DNA of 43,065 bases from Anaerolineae bacterium (lineage in GTDB: Bacteria; Chloroflexota; Anaerolineae; UBA4142; SHND01): positions 1 to 43,065 of the forward strand of contig JAJTXZ010000038.1 in assembly GCA_021463195.1 (NCBI GenBank), given 5' to 3'. Each line of letters starts with the position of its first letter. Position 1 is the first letter of the stretch. Under the pieces are notes generated by a model that saw only the letters and a program-made list of their open reading frames with translations, ran no database searches and was not told where the DNA came from. A program made the position numbers and the translations under genes. Shown here piece after piece: positions 23,159-32,227 of the stretch.

Positions 23159-23219
23159 GACGCCCGCTAAAGCAACCAAGCCCGCGTATTCGTTCGCGGC
23201 ATCCTTTTCGAGGTCATGT

Positions 23220-24359
23220 ATGAAAGTTAGCGTTTCTCAAGAAAATCTCGCGCGCGGCATTGCCATCGTCAGCCGCGCGGTCGCCACGCGTTCTACGCTG
23301 CCGGTGTTGAGTCACATTCTGCTTGCCACTGAAGGCGGACGTTTAAAACTCGCGGCGACGAATTTAGAAATCGGCATCACGCATTGGATTCCCGCGCAAG
23401 TAAAAACCGAAGGCGCGATTACGGTGCCCGCGCGGCAGATTGCCGATTATGTGAATGCGCTGCCGCCCGATACCGTCGAGATGGAACTGAATTCAAAAAC
23501 GCAGACCCTCCATCTAAAATGCGCGCGCTATGACGCGAATATCAAAGGCGTGGACGCGAGTGAATTTCCCATCATTCCCGTCATCAGCGACGGCGTCAAC
23601 CAAAAAATCTTGATCGAGTCGGACGCGCTCAAAAACATAATCGCGCAGACGACTTTTTCCGCCGCGCAAGATGATTCGCGTCCGGTCTTGACGGGGGTGC
23701 TTGCCAAGTTCGACAAAGATACCGTCACGTTCGCGTCCGCGGACGGATTTCGCCTCTCCGTGCGCAGCGCGCTGCTGGGCAGCAAACTCGACGCGCCAAT
23801 CAGCGTCATCATTCCCGCCAAAACGCTCACGGATGTTTCGCGTATCATGGGCGATCAGGACGCGCCGGTCGAAATCGCCATCACCGAAAATCGTTCGCAA
23901 GTGATGTTTCATCTCGCCAATACCGATCTAGTATCGCAGTTGATTGACGGCAATTTCCCCGATTTCAATCAAATCATTCCCAAAACGCGCACAACGCGCA
24001 CGGTGATGAACACCAACGAATTGCAGAATGCCGTCAAAGCCGCGTCGGTCTTTGCGCGCGAATCGTCCAATACGGTGCGCTTGAATATTTCGAGCGGCAA
24101 CGACATGGGCGGCGGGCGCGTCGTGATTACCGCGCAGAGCGCCGAGACGGGCGACAATGTGGGCGAGATTGACGCAACGGTCGAAGGCGACCCGATTGAA
24201 ATCGCGTTTAACGCGCGGTTTCTCGCGGATGTCTTGGTCGTGCTGAATTCGCCGCAGATGGCATTGGAAACTCTCGGCGCCGCGAGTCCGGGCGTTATCA
24301 AACCGGTTGGCCGCGACGACTTTACGCACGTCATTATGCCGATGCACATTGGCAAATAG
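23220..24359 (+). CDS. dnaN: DNA polymerase III sliding clamp, beta subunit
   Basis: A 379-residue beta clamp, the usual length, made of three clamp domains (boundaries near 125 and 250). It encircles DNA and tethers the replicative polymerase. The start is the ATG at 23220 (MKVSVSQENLARGIAIVSRAV), with GAGG 7 nt upstream; an in-frame upstream extension would run over the promoter. Typical segments include RSTLPVLSHILL, DGFRLSVR, LIDGNFPDFNQIIP and the C-terminal HVIMPMHIGK, which corresponds to the conserved M-P-(M/R)-R/H-(L/I) end that shapes the ligand-binding pocket. dnaA, recF and gyrB are not adjacent, so the canonical origin order is broken here. Confidence 0.96.
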   Translation: MKVSVSQENLARGIAIVSRAVATRSTLPVLSHILLATEGGRLKLAATNLEIGITHWIPAQVKTEGAITVPARQIADYVNALPPDTVEMELNSKTQTLHLKCARYDANIKGVDASEFPIIPVISDGVNQKILIESDALKNIIAQTTFSAAQDDSRPVLTGVLAKFDKDTVTFASADGFRLSVRSALLGSKLDAPISVIIPAKTLTDVSRIMGDQDAPVEIAITENRSQVMFHLANTDLVSQLIDGNFPDFNQIIPKTRTTRTVMNTNELQNAVKAASVFARESSNTVRLNISSGNDMGGGRVVITAQSAETGDNVGEIDATVEGDPIEIAFNARFLADVLVVLNSPQMALETLGAASPGVIKPVGRDDFTHVIMPMHIGK

Positions 24360-24377
24360 TTTTTGCCATTCGCGCGC

Positions 24378-24421
24378 AAAAAGAATCGCTTGGCGCTATG
24401 TGGCGCCAAGCGATTCTTTTT
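24378..24421 (+). terminator. dnaN terminator
   Basis: A perfect 19-bp stem (24378-24396 with 24403-24421, loop TATGTG), with a GC-rich top and an AAAAA/TTTTT base, begins 19 bp after the dnaN stop. Confidence 0.92.
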
Positions 24422-24522
24422 CAGGGTTTGTGATATGAAATTGTCTAGACCGCATTCTCGTAGAGCGCGCCATTGAAAGTAAAATTGGCGGAGATTCAAC
24501 GAAAAGACATAAAGAGGATTTT

Positions 24523-26247
24523 ATGAACGGCGGCGACCATGTTGCGGAAATTTTGAAAAGCGAAGGCGCGCGCTTTGTCTTTACGCTCGCGGGCGGACAC
24601 ATTGCGCCCATTCTCGTCGCGGCAAAAGCGCGCGGAATACGCGTCATTGACGTGCGACACGAAGCGAATGCGGTCTTTGCGGCGGATGCGGTCGCGCGTC
24701 TCACCGGCATTCCCGGCGTCGCGGTCGTCACCGCCGGCCCCGGCGTCACGAACACGCTCACCGCGCTTAAAAACGCGCAGCTCGCGCAATCGCCGCTCGT
24801 GTTGCTCGGCGGCGCCGCGGCGACCGCGCTGCAAGGGCGCGGCGCGTTACAGGATATTGACCAGCTCGCGCTTTTGAAATCGGCGGTCAAATGGCAAACG
24901 CGCGCGCGCCGCGTGCGCGATATCGCGCCGTCGCTGCGCGCCGCGTTTTATCACGCGCGCAGCGGCGCGCCGGGACCCGTGTTTGTCGAACTGCCGATTG
25001 ATTTGTTGTACGATTCCGCGCTGGTGAAACAATGGTACGGCGCGGAACGCGGCGGCAAAACTATCGCGGACAAAATCGTCAAGCGCTATTTACAATTTCA
25101 CGTCAATCGTATTTTCGCGGATGCGGATAAAATCCCAAACGCGCCGCCGCGCGCCGTCACAATTCCGCTGCCGTCGCAAAATCAAATTCAACGCGCCGCC
25201 GCCAAAATCAAAACCGCGCAGCGTCCGCTCTTGCTTATCGGCAGTCAGGCAATGCTCGACGCGTCAAACGTGAACGCGCTCGCGGACGCGGTGCGGCGGC
25301 TTGGCATTCCCGTGTATTTGTCGGGCATGGCGCGCGGTTTGCTCGGTCGCGCCGCGCCGCTGCAATATCGTCATAAACGTCGCGAAGCGTTGCGCGAAGC
25401 GGATGTCGTCATTCTTGCGGGCGTTCCGGCGGATTTTCGGCTCGATTACGGCAATCACATTTCGCGTCGCGCGTTTTATATTTCCGCGAATCGCGACGCG
25501 CGCGATCTCACGCGCAATCGCAAACCGCAGCTTGCCGCGCAGGCCGACCCCGCGCAATTTTTATTGCGGCTCGCCGCGCATTTTGAAAACGGCGAGCGGT
25601 GGCAAGCTTGGGCGGAAACGCTGCGCCAGCGCGACGACGCGCGCAATCAAGAAATTAGCGCGCAGAGCGAAACGCAAACGCGTGACATTAATCCGCTGCG
25701 CCTGTGCCGCCAAATCGAAGACGCGCTGCCCGACAACGCGCTGCTTGTCGCCGATGGCGGCGATTTTGTCGCCACCGCGTCGTACATCGTCTCGCCGCGC
25801 GCGCCGCTGTCGTGGCTTGACCCCGGCGTTTTTGGCACACTCGGCGTCGGCGCAGGTTTCGCGTTGGGCGCCAAACTCGCGCGTCCCGACGCGGAGGTGT
25901 GGCTCTTGTACGGCGACGGCGCGGCGGGATTCAGTCTGATGGAATTTGATACGTTCGTGCGTCACAATATTCCCGTCATCGCGGTCATTGGCAATGACGC
26001 GGGCTGGACGCAAATCGCGCGTGAGCAGGTGGAATATTTGCATGACGACGTGGCGACGGTTTTGAATTACGCGGCGTATGAACGCGCGGCGGAAGGATTG
26101 GGCGCCAAAGGATTTCGCGTTGACGATCCCGAATTGATTGACGAGACTTGGGACGCCGCGCGCCGCGCTGCCGCCCAAGGTTCTCCCGTTCTCGTGAATG
26201 CTATCCTCGGCAAAACCGATTTTCGCAAGGGTTCGATTTCGATGTAA
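24523..26247 (+). CDS. Thiamine-diphosphate-dependent enzyme, ILVBL/acetolactate-synthase-like
   Basis: A 574-residue ThDP enzyme with three domains: N-terminal Pyr domain (residues about 1-170), central transhydrogenase-like domain, and C-terminal PP domain. The catalytic Glu is in [13 protein letters not shown] (about residue 48). The ThDP/Mg motif is [16 protein letters not shown]...VIAVIGND. The N-terminus ([65 protein letters not shown]) resembles eukaryotic ILVBL (2-hydroxyacyl-CoA lyase 2) more than classic IlvB. No small regulatory subunit (ilvN) or ilvC is adjacent, so branched-chain synthesis is unlikely; a C-C lyase or ligase role is more plausible. AGAGG lies 8 nt upstream of the ATG. 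Confidence 0.85.
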   Translation: MNGGDHVAEILKSEGARFVFTLAGGHIAPILVAAKARGIRVIDVRHEANAVFAADAVARLTGIPGVAVVTAGPGVTNTLTALKNAQLAQSPLVLLGGAAATALQGRGALQDIDQLALLKSAVKWQTRARRVRDIAPSLRAAFYHARSGAPGPVFVELPIDLLYDSALVKQWYGAERGGKTIADKIVKRYLQFHVNRIFADADKIPNAPPRAVTIPLPSQNQIQRAAAKIKTAQRPLLLIGSQAMLDASNVNALADAVRRLGIPVYLSGMARGLLGRAAPLQYRHKRREALREADVVILAGVPADFRLDYGNHISRRAFYISANRDARDLTRNRKPQLAAQADPAQFLLRLAAHFENGERWQAWAETLRQRDDARNQEISAQSETQTRDINPLRLCRQIEDALPDNALLVADGGDFVATASYIVSPRAPLSWLDPGVFGTLGVGAGFALGAKLARPDAEVWLLYGDGAAGFSLMEFDTFVRHNIPVIAVIGNDAGWTQIAREQVEYLHDDVATVLNYAAYERAAEGLGAKGFRVDDPELIDETWDAARRAAAQGSPVLVNAILGKTDFRKGSISM

Positions 26248-26288
26248 AGAACGCGCCGCCGCGAGCGGTTTGAATTCTTGTGGCGCGC

Positions 26289-26317
26289 TTGACACGCGCG
26301 CGCGTCTCTGTTACAGT
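26289..26317 (+). promoter_or_regulatory. Strong promoter of the DUF6788 gene
   Basis: Consensus TTGACA (26289-26294), a 17-bp spacer and TACAGT (26312-26317). It predicts a 5' leader of about 125 nt before the ATG at 26450. Confidence 0.7.
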
Positions 26318-26389
26318 GCGCGCAAGTTACATAAATGCTCTGATAAACACTGTCTTGATTCGCCAAGCCAAGAAGGCGTTTTGTAAAAA

Positions 26390-26442
26390 TCAAGCGCAAG
26401 AAGCTTGCAAGTGGCGCTTGCGCGCCCAATTCAATTTGGGGA
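26390..26442 (+). promoter_or_regulatory. Structured 5' leader of the DUF6788 gene
   Basis: Two hairpins are visible. CAAGCGC (26391 region) pairs with GCGCTTG (26414 region), enclosing a small AAGCTTGCAAGT segment. CCCAA and TTGGG flank TTCAAT (26426-26441), just before GGGGAA, the likely RBS. The structure could control access to the start site. No known riboswitch class is recognised. Confidence 0.4.
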
Positions 26443-26449
26443 ATAAGCC

Positions 26450-26815
26450 ATGCCCAAACCAAAGACCAAATCCAAAACCGAAATTTTCCAGGACCTGAGC
26501 GAAAAGCAACTCGCGGAACTGCGCGCGATTGACGACCGCCTGAACCACGCGTTGCTCGACCGTCGCGCGGGCCGCAGCGTTGACACGGACGCGTCGCCGC
26601 GCATGGAAGCGCAAATCGGTTCGATTACGTTTCGTTACGAGACGGTGCGCTGCGGCAAAGAAAATTGTTCGCGCTGTCCGCACGGACCGTATTGGTACGC
26701 CTATTGGAAAGAAAATGGCCGCACGCGTTCGCGGTACATTGGCCGCACGCTGCCCACTGTCGCGCGTAAATCGTACGATGAAAAACATCAAGCGCGACTC
26801 GACAAACGCGGCTAA
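26450..26815 (+). CDS. DUF6788-like small protein with Cys/Arg-rich core
   Basis: A 121-residue basic protein. The N-terminal third is a charged helix (KTEIFQDLSEKQLAELRAIDDRLNHALLDRR). The core RYETVRCGKENCSRCPHGPYWYAYWKENGRTRSRYIGR contains three Cys and the HGPYWYxYW-x-x-GRTRSRYIG signature of DUF6788, a widespread small family often near mobile or phage-derived genes. The CxxxxCxxC arrangement suggests metal binding. Function unknown. The ATG at 26450 has GGGGAA 8-13 nt upstream. It has its own strong promoter and a long leader. Confidence 0.72.
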   Translation: MPKPKTKSKTEIFQDLSEKQLAELRAIDDRLNHALLDRRAGRSVDTDASPRMEAQIGSITFRYETVRCGKENCSRCPHGPYWYAYWKENGRTRSRYIGRTLPTVARKSYDEKHQARLDKRG

Positions 26816-27021
26816 CGCAGCGTAAATCAAAAAATCTCCGAGCTCTAAACTTTAATTTTCAAGCTCTAACCTCCAATCTCCAATCCTTATTCCATCTCAC
26901 CAAAGTCGCTTTACAGTTCAAGAAAATTTTCTTGCGGGATAGGTTTGTTTCTCCGCAAAATTCTATCGCCAATGTTAAGCATTTATGGTGAGACGGAATA
27001 ATCGCTCCCGCGCTTGTTCCC

Positions 27022-28233
27022 ATGGCGTTAATTTCCAAGCTTATCGTCGGCGTTCTCGGCTTGACTCTTATCGGCGGCATCGCGCTCGTCACGGCGCTCG
27101 TGTGGTTCACGCTCAATCCCCCGTCCGCCCCCCCCCCCGCTATCGAATTTAATTCGGTCGAGGTGGGCGAGATTGTGACGCTGACGGTCACGACGCGCGG
27201 CGAACGCGTTACGCGCGCGGAATTGTGGAGCGGCGAAACTTTGATTGCGCGCGAAGTGAATCCGAATCCCGCGTTGTCGGACGCGTGGAGTGTGGCATGG
27301 CAGTGGCAACCGCCCGCGGCGGGCGTATATCCGCTTGTCGCGCGCGTCTATGACGAAGCAGGCGCGTACGGCGCGTCTACCTTATTCAACGTCGTCATTC
27401 CGCCGCGCGCAAAATTATTATTCGCGTCCAATCGCGGCGGCGGACATACGTTATACGAAATCGAAACCGTGACGCGCGCGACCGGCGTCTGGCAATCCCC
27501 CGCGAATCAAAATCGTCAGCCCGCTGTGGCGCCGAATGGTACAGTCGCGTTTGCGACGAATCAAAATCACGCGTGGATGATTGCTGCGCGTCCCGCGCAG
27601 ACGCCGACCTTGACCATTCTCACGCCCAATTTAACCGCCGCGCAGCGACCGACTTTTTCCGCCGACGGCAAAAAAATCGTGTTTGAAACGACGGACGCGA
27701 ACGGCGCGACCAATCTCGTTAGCATGAACGCGGATGGCGCGCAGCAGCGTCTTTTGACCAATTCGGACGCGTACGACGGTCAGGCGAGTTTCAATCCGTC
27801 AGGCGACCACATCGCTTTTACCGCGCGCAGCGGCAATCAATCCGACATTTATACGCTCGCGTTGGCGGATGGGCAGTTGACGCGTTTGACCGTCGGCGGC
27901 GCGCAATCGGCGATGCCCGCGTGGTCGCCGGAAGGCAAGCGGATCGCGTATGTTTCCAATCAGAGTGGCATCGCGCAATTATGGTTAATGAACGCGGACG
28001 GCTCCAATCCGCGACAGTTGACGAATATTCCGAGCGGGGCGGAACAACCGAAATGGTCGCCCGATGGAGATTGGCTCGCGTTCGTCGCCAACACCGGCGG
28101 CGGCGAGGGGAGCAATCGCCGTGAATTGTATTTGATTTATACGCCGCCGAACGCGTCGAACGCGGCGGAGCGCAGCATGATTCGTTTGACGCAGAACGAT
28201 ACAGAAGATACAGAACCGGCGTGGCTAGAATAA
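27022..28233 (+). CDS. Membrane-anchored PD40/TolB-like beta-propeller protein
   Basis: A 403-residue protein with an N-terminal membrane anchor (residues about 8-31), a proline-rich linker, an Ig-like segment (residues about 40-130; WSVAWQWQPPAAGVYPLVARVYDEAG) and a C-terminal TolB/PD40 beta-propeller with repeats of the form PxFSxDGKxIxF, PSGDHIAFTA, PAWSPEGKRIAYVS and PKWSPDGDWLAFVAN. Such proteins are extracytoplasmic binding scaffolds. Within the linker codons lies an 11-C homopolymer (27128-27138), a hotspot for frameshifting. No RBS is obvious before the ATG, so the start is provisional. The stop faces the converging ABC operon. Confidence 0.85.
   Translation: MALISKLIVGVLGLTLIGGIALVTALVWFTLNPPSAPPPAIEFNSVEVGEIVTLTVTTRGERVTRAELWSGETLIAREVNPNPALSDAWSVAWQWQPPAAGVYPLVARVYDEAGAYGASTLFNVVIPPRAKLLFASNRGGGHTLYEIETVTRATGVWQSPANQNRQPAVAPNGTVAFATNQNHAWMIAARPAQTPTLTILTPNLTAAQRPTFSADGKKIVFETTDANGATNLVSMNADGAQQRLLTNSDAYDGQASFNPSGDHIAFTARSGNQSDIYTLALADGQLTRLTVGGAQSAMPAWSPEGKRIAYVSNQSGIAQLWLMNADGSNPRQLTNIPSGAEQPKWSPDGDWLAFVANTGGGEGSNRRELYLIYTPPNASNAAERSMIRLTQNDTEDTEPAWLE
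27128..27138 (+). repeat. Poly-C tract (11 C) inside a coding region
   Basis: Eleven consecutive C encode the Pro run just after the membrane anchor of the beta-propeller protein. One-base slippage would switch the gene off. Confidence 0.9.
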
Positions 28234-28288
28234 TTTCAGATTTTAATTTAGCGTTTTTGGATTTTTGATTGACGCACGGCAAAAAATA

Positions 28289-28323
28289 GACCCTTCGAGT
28301 TTTCAAAAACTCGAGGGGTTTTT
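28289..28323. terminator. Terminator between convergent genes
   Basis: ACCCTTCGAGTTTT and AAAACTCGAGGGGT pair (one wobble) around a short loop, followed by TTTTT. It lies between the beta-propeller gene (+) and the ABC permease gene (-). Confidence 0.8.
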
Positions 28324-28361
28324 CAAGCGAGGCAAAAGCGAAATTCGGCAAGCTCTATACG

Positions 28362-30905
28362 CTACTCGTACCGCAGCGCTTGAATAATATCCATGCGCGC
28401 GGCTTGACGCGCGGGAAGGATGGCGGCAAGGACGCCAAAGAGCAAACCAAGCGCGACGGCGGCGACGACGCCCGCGTAGGGAAAGGAATATTGAAGCGGA
28501 TACAAGCCGCTGGCGTTGAGACCTAGCGTCATCACATAACCGAGATACAAACCCGCGAGCAAACCAAATGCGGTGCCCATTGCGGCGAGTAAAATCGCTT
28601 CGGCAAGAATCGTGCGGCGCACCTGTTTGCGCGTCGCGCCAATCGCGCGCAACATTCCAATTTCGCGCGTGCGTTCGATAACGCCAATGGCAAGCGTGTT
28701 CAAAATCGCAATCAACGAAGGCAGCGCGAGGATGCCGAGCAAAATATAAAATGCCGAGAACGAAGTTGTGTAGAGCGAGCGCATCTCATTCAAATACGCC
28801 GCGCCCGAAACCAATTTGAACTGCGGATAGCGCGCGACGATTTCTTGCAGCCGCGCGTCCACCTCGGCGCGATTCGCGTTCGGCGCGAGATTCAACTGCA
28901 TGAACACATCTTCCGTCTTGTGAAAATCGCGCTTGAGATTCTCTTGCGAAATATACGCGCTTGTGATTTTTGTATTCAACACATCGCTCGCCACCGCAAT
29001 GACGCGATAGGTTTGTTCGCCTTCGGGCGATGGGATTTTTATTGCATCCCCCGCGTGCAATTTGAGCGTCGTTGCGCCGACGCCATTCAGAATCAAGCCG
29101 CGTCCTTTTGCCAGTTGCTCAAAAGCGGTGTTGGGGTCGCCTTCGGAAAAATTGAGTCCCGAAACTTTTGGAAATTCTACCGGGTCAATCCCAAGCAAGT
29201 TAATCGTTTGGTCGCCTACCGTTGTCGTCGCAAAGCGCATCGTACTCACCGCGCTGACGCCGTACACCGAACGCAATCGTTCCGCCAATGTTTCATCCGC
29301 GCCCACATCGCTGCCCCAAACGCCGATGGACGGCGGAACGAGCAAATAATCACTCCCCAACGTTTTCTCCAATAACGTATTGATGCCACCCGTGATGCTC
29401 GAAATGAGTCCAACGGCTGCGACCAAAATCGCGAGCCCAATCATCGTCGCGCTCGCCGTTATCGCCGCGCGCGAAGGTTGCCGCGTCAAGTTGCCTTGCG
29501 CGAGCTCTGCGGCGCCATCGCGCGCAAAAATAAAACCAAGCATCGCGCCAAATACTTGCGCGATAGGTTTCACCAACGCAGGCGCCAACAATGCCAGTCC
29601 CACCAAAAACGCAAAGCCGCCCAGCGCGACCAAGCTGATATTTTGCGAGAGCAATCCAACCAGCGCGGCGACCATGAGAACAATTCCCACAATCGTCCAC
29701 TTGTTCAAACGCCGCCGCGTTTCGACGGTCACCACATTCGGGCGGAGCGCCTCCATCGGTGTCACGCGGCTCGCGTTCCATGCAGGCACCAAACCGCTCA
29801 AGAGCGTCACGCCTACGCCCAAAACAATCGTGAGCAATACGAGCCCGGGCTCAATCACCGGCGCGCCCAACTGCATGTGCAAAAATTGTTGATAAATCCC
29901 GCGCGTCCCTTCGACAATCAAAACTCCCAGTCCATAACCGAGCGCCATTCCGATAGCAGTGCCAACAACTCCTTGCAGCAATCCTTCAAACAAAAACAGT
30001 CCGATGATGGTGCGCCGCCCCGCGCCAATCGCGCGCAACATTCCAATATCGTGGCGTCGTTCCGCCACAATCGTGCGAAACGTATTGAAAATAATAAAGC
30101 CGCCCATGAACAGCGCGAGAAAACCCATGAGGTTGAAAATTTGCTGCGCGGTTTGCAAACTCGCCATGAATTCCGAGCCGCTTGCCAGCCCGCCCAGTTG
30201 ATACTCGTCGCCAATCGTCGCGGCAATCGCGTTCGAAATGGCAGTCCGCTGCGCGGCATCGGTGGTGTCGAGTTTGATTTCGATGGTGTTGATGCGGTTG
30301 GGCGCGTTCAACAATTTTTGCGCCTCGTTCAACGTCAACCAAACCGGCTCATTGCCGGGCAAGGTTTGCGCCGCGCGGATGCCGACAATTTTCAATTTCA
30401 CCGCGCCGTTGACCGTTGGAATGGAAAGTTCGTCGCCGAGTTCAAGTTTGAGCGTATCCGCTAAACTCGATGTAATGATTGCTGCCCGCGTATCCGTGTT
30501 CTGAAGGAAACGTCCCTTTTGCATTGTGTAATCGCGCACCTGCTGCGCGTCACGCGGCACAATGCCAATCAACGACAGCGCGCCCACCGAACCGCTGCGA
30601 TAATAATTCGCGGGGATATTGATGGTTCGTTCCAAATTTCCGGAAAGCGCTTGGACGCCGGGAATGGATTCGATGCGATGCATAATGCTCGGCGCGAACG
30701 CTTCACCCGATTTGTTCGTGACCAACACATCCACTTGCCCCGACGCGTTCAACACGCTCGTCTCGAATGCGTGCGTCATCGTCGGCAGCAAAATGTTCAT
30801 GCCAAAAATGACAAACACGCCAAAAATAATCGCGAGCGTCGTGAGAAAGGTTCGCAGCTTGCGTCCCCACAAATAGCGCGCGGCGAGGGTGAGTTGGATT
30901 TTCAT
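28362..30905 (-). CDS. ABC transporter permease, two FtsX-like domains
   Basis: An 847-residue protein of the MacB/LolC-type exporter superfamily. It begins with a cytoplasmic segment and TM1 (LRTFLTTLAIIFGVFVIFGMNILL), followed by a MacB-type periplasmic core domain (residues about 45-235) and three helices (FtsX domain 1). A second half repeats the pattern (TM near RAAITASATMIGLAILVAAVGLI, another periplasmic domain, then FtsX domain 2 ending LQPARQAA-like LPARQAARMDIIQALRYE). Conserved coupling segments are IGMLRAIGAGRR and IGMLRAIGATRKQ, present in both halves. Such permeases export lipids, peptides or lipoproteins. Its ATPase is encoded 9 bp upstream. Confidence 0.93.
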   Translation of the reverse strand: MKIQLTLAARYLWGRKLRTFLTTLAIIFGVFVIFGMNILLPTMTHAFETSVLNASGQVDVLVTNKSGEAFAPSIMHRIESIPGVQALSGNLERTINIPANYYRSGSVGALSLIGIVPRDAQQVRDYTMQKGRFLQNTDTRAAIITSSLADTLKLELGDELSIPTVNGAVKLKIVGIRAAQTLPGNEPVWLTLNEAQKLLNAPNRINTIEIKLDTTDAAQRTAISNAIAATIGDEYQLGGLASGSEFMASLQTAQQIFNLMGFLALFMGGFIIFNTFRTIVAERRHDIGMLRAIGAGRRTIIGLFLFEGLLQGVVGTAIGMALGYGLGVLIVEGTRGIYQQFLHMQLGAPVIEPGLVLLTIVLGVGVTLLSGLVPAWNASRVTPMEALRPNVVTVETRRRLNKWTIVGIVLMVAALVGLLSQNISLVALGGFAFLVGLALLAPALVKPIAQVFGAMLGFIFARDGAAELAQGNLTRQPSRAAITASATMIGLAILVAAVGLISSITGGINTLLEKTLGSDYLLVPPSIGVWGSDVGADETLAERLRSVYGVSAVSTMRFATTTVGDQTINLLGIDPVEFPKVSGLNFSEGDPNTAFEQLAKGRGLILNGVGATTLKLHAGDAIKIPSPEGEQTYRVIAVASDVLNTKITSAYISQENLKRDFHKTEDVFMQLNLAPNANRAEVDARLQEIVARYPQFKLVSGAAYLNEMRSLYTTSFSAFYILLGILALPSLIAILNTLAIGVIERTREIGMLRAIGATRKQVRRTILAEAILLAAMGTAFGLLAGLYLGYVMTLGLNASGLYPLQYSFPYAGVVAAVALGLLFGVLAAILPARQAARMDIIQALRYE

Positions 30906-30914
30906 TCTATCAAT

Positions 30915-31658
30915 TTACTCCGCCAACGCGTTCATCTTGCCTCGAATCACTTGGGCGCCGTTGCCGTTTTGAGAATTCAAACGCGTTTCGTCCACAACGG
31001 TTCCATCTTTTAAAAATACAATGCGGTCCGCGTACGCGGCGATGCGCGGGTCGTGCGTGACCATCACCACAGAACGTCCCCACGCTTCCGCGACTTGGCG
31101 CAAGAGTCCTGCGATTTCATCCGCCGCGCGCGTGTCGAGATTGCCCGTCGGTTCATCCGCAAGCACCAGCGCGGGTTCGGCAACGAGCGCGCGCGCAATC
31201 GCGACGCGCTGCTGCTGTCCGCCCGAAAGTTGGTCGGGGCGACTATGCAAACGATTTTCCAAACCGACGCGCGTGAGCCATTCGCGCGCGCGCGCCTTGG
31301 CTTGCGCTGCCTTTGCGCCGTCGAGCATCATCGGCAGCGCGGCGTTTTCCACCGCGTCGAGTACGGGAATGAGATTGAAAAATTGAAACACAAATCCGAT
31401 TTTGCGCCGCCGCAGTTCCGTCAATTTATCATCGGACAAATCGCCGAGCGAAACATTTTCAATGCACACCTTGCCCGAGGTGGGACGATCCAGTCCGCCA
31501 ATCAAATGCAGCAGCGTGGATTTGCCACAGCCGCTCGGACCCATCACCGCGACAAATTCGCCCGCATCAATTTTGACGTTCACGCGATCGAGGGCAGTGA
31601 CAGCGGTTTCTCCGCTGCCATAAATTTTGGCGAGATTTTCGGTTTGAACGAGAGACAT
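30915..31658 (-). CDS. ABC transporter ATP-binding protein (LolD/MacB-like)
   Basis: A 247-residue ATPase: Walker A GPSGCGKS (40-47), Q-loop VFQFFNLIPVL (90-100), signature LSGGQQQR (144-151), Walker B LVLADEP (164-170) with PTGNLDT, H-loop His in MVTHDPR. This sequence pattern is typical of LolD/MacB/FtsE-like ATPases that pair with FtsX-type permeases, which matches the gene 9 bp downstream. The start is the ATG at 31658. The intergenic region upstream (31659-31892) carries TTTGGATTT-type heptad repeats and separates it from the divergent ArsR gene. Confidence 0.94.
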   Translation of the reverse strand: MSLVQTENLAKIYGSGETAVTALDRVNVKIDAGEFVAVMGPSGCGKSTLLHLIGGLDRPTSGKVCIENVSLGDLSDDKLTELRRRKIGFVFQFFNLIPVLDAVENAALPMMLDGAKAAQAKARAREWLTRVGLENRLHSRPDQLSGGQQQRVAIARALVAEPALVLADEPTGNLDTRAADEIAGLLRQVAEAWGRSVVMVTHDPRIAAYADRIVFLKDGTVVDETRLNSQNGNGAQVIRGKMNALAE

Positions 31659-31892
31659 TCGAATTTATGATTTCGGATTTTGGATTTTTGATTTGTCTCG
31701 GTTGATTGTACGCCTGCTTTATTTGATGGGCAAGCTATGTTGATTTCTTGAAAATGACACCCGGACGGGCATTACGCTTGGACATGATTTTGACCGAGAG
31801 AAAATATGCTTGGCATGATAAAGGATATGTGGAATAGCGCACAAGGTCTTGCTTCCATCCAGAGCTTGTGATTTGCTAAAACGAATCTTGCA

Positions 31893-32225
31893 ATGAATGC
31901 TCAACTACTCCGTGAAATTGACGCCTTGCACGCGCAACTCTGCGAAGGGTTGGCGGACCCAAAGCGCATCGCGCTGCTTTATGCGGTGCGCGACGGCGAG
32001 CTCACAGTCAATCAACTCGCTGAAATTTTGGATTTGCCGCAAGCGACGGTTTCGCGCCATCTCAAAATTTTGCGCGAGCGCAAGCTAGTGAACGCGCGTC
32101 GCGACGGTATGAATGTCTTTTATTCGCTGACGAACGCCAAAGTGGTGAGCGCGCTCGATTTGCTGCGTCAAGTGTTGAACGACAATCTGAATCGCAGCGC
32201 GGCGCTGGCAAAGGCGCTTGTGTGA
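31893..32225 (+). CDS. ArsR-family transcriptional regulator
   Basis: A 110-residue winged-helix repressor. The HTH is LTVNQLAEILDLPQATVSRHLKILRERKLVNARRDGMNVFYSL, with the recognition helix QATVSRHLKIL and the wing RRDGMNVFYSL, typical of ArsR/SmtB proteins. The usual metal-binding ELCVCDL motif is absent: the protein has a single Cys near residue 18 (QLCEGLADP), so classic metal sensing is unlikely and a sulfide/persulfide or other redox signal is possible. It is divergent from the ABC operon and directly precedes the sulfur cluster, which it probably controls. No clear operator palindrome was seen. Confidence 0.9.
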   Translation: MNAQLLREIDALHAQLCEGLADPKRIALLYAVRDGELTVNQLAEILDLPQATVSRHLKILRERKLVNARRDGMNVFYSLTNAKVVSALDLLRQVLNDNLNRSAALAKALV

Positions 32226-32227
32226 AA

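Noticed and set aside
23028-23219. Possible replication origin upstream of dnaN
   Set aside because: No DnaA-box cluster, no AT-rich unwinding element and no dnaA gene nearby.
28289-28323. Fourth MITE remnant after the beta-propeller gene
   Set aside because: It resembles the MITE hairpin loosely but is best explained as a normal terminator between convergent genes.
29478-30464. A 328-codon + strand frame opposite the FtsX-like permease gene
   Set aside because: Gln/Arg/His-rich shadow frame; the minus-strand permease is clearly supported.
31659-31892. Possible tRNA or small RNA gene in the divergent gap
   Set aside because: No cloverleaf or terminator was found; only heptad repeats and promoter-like fragments.
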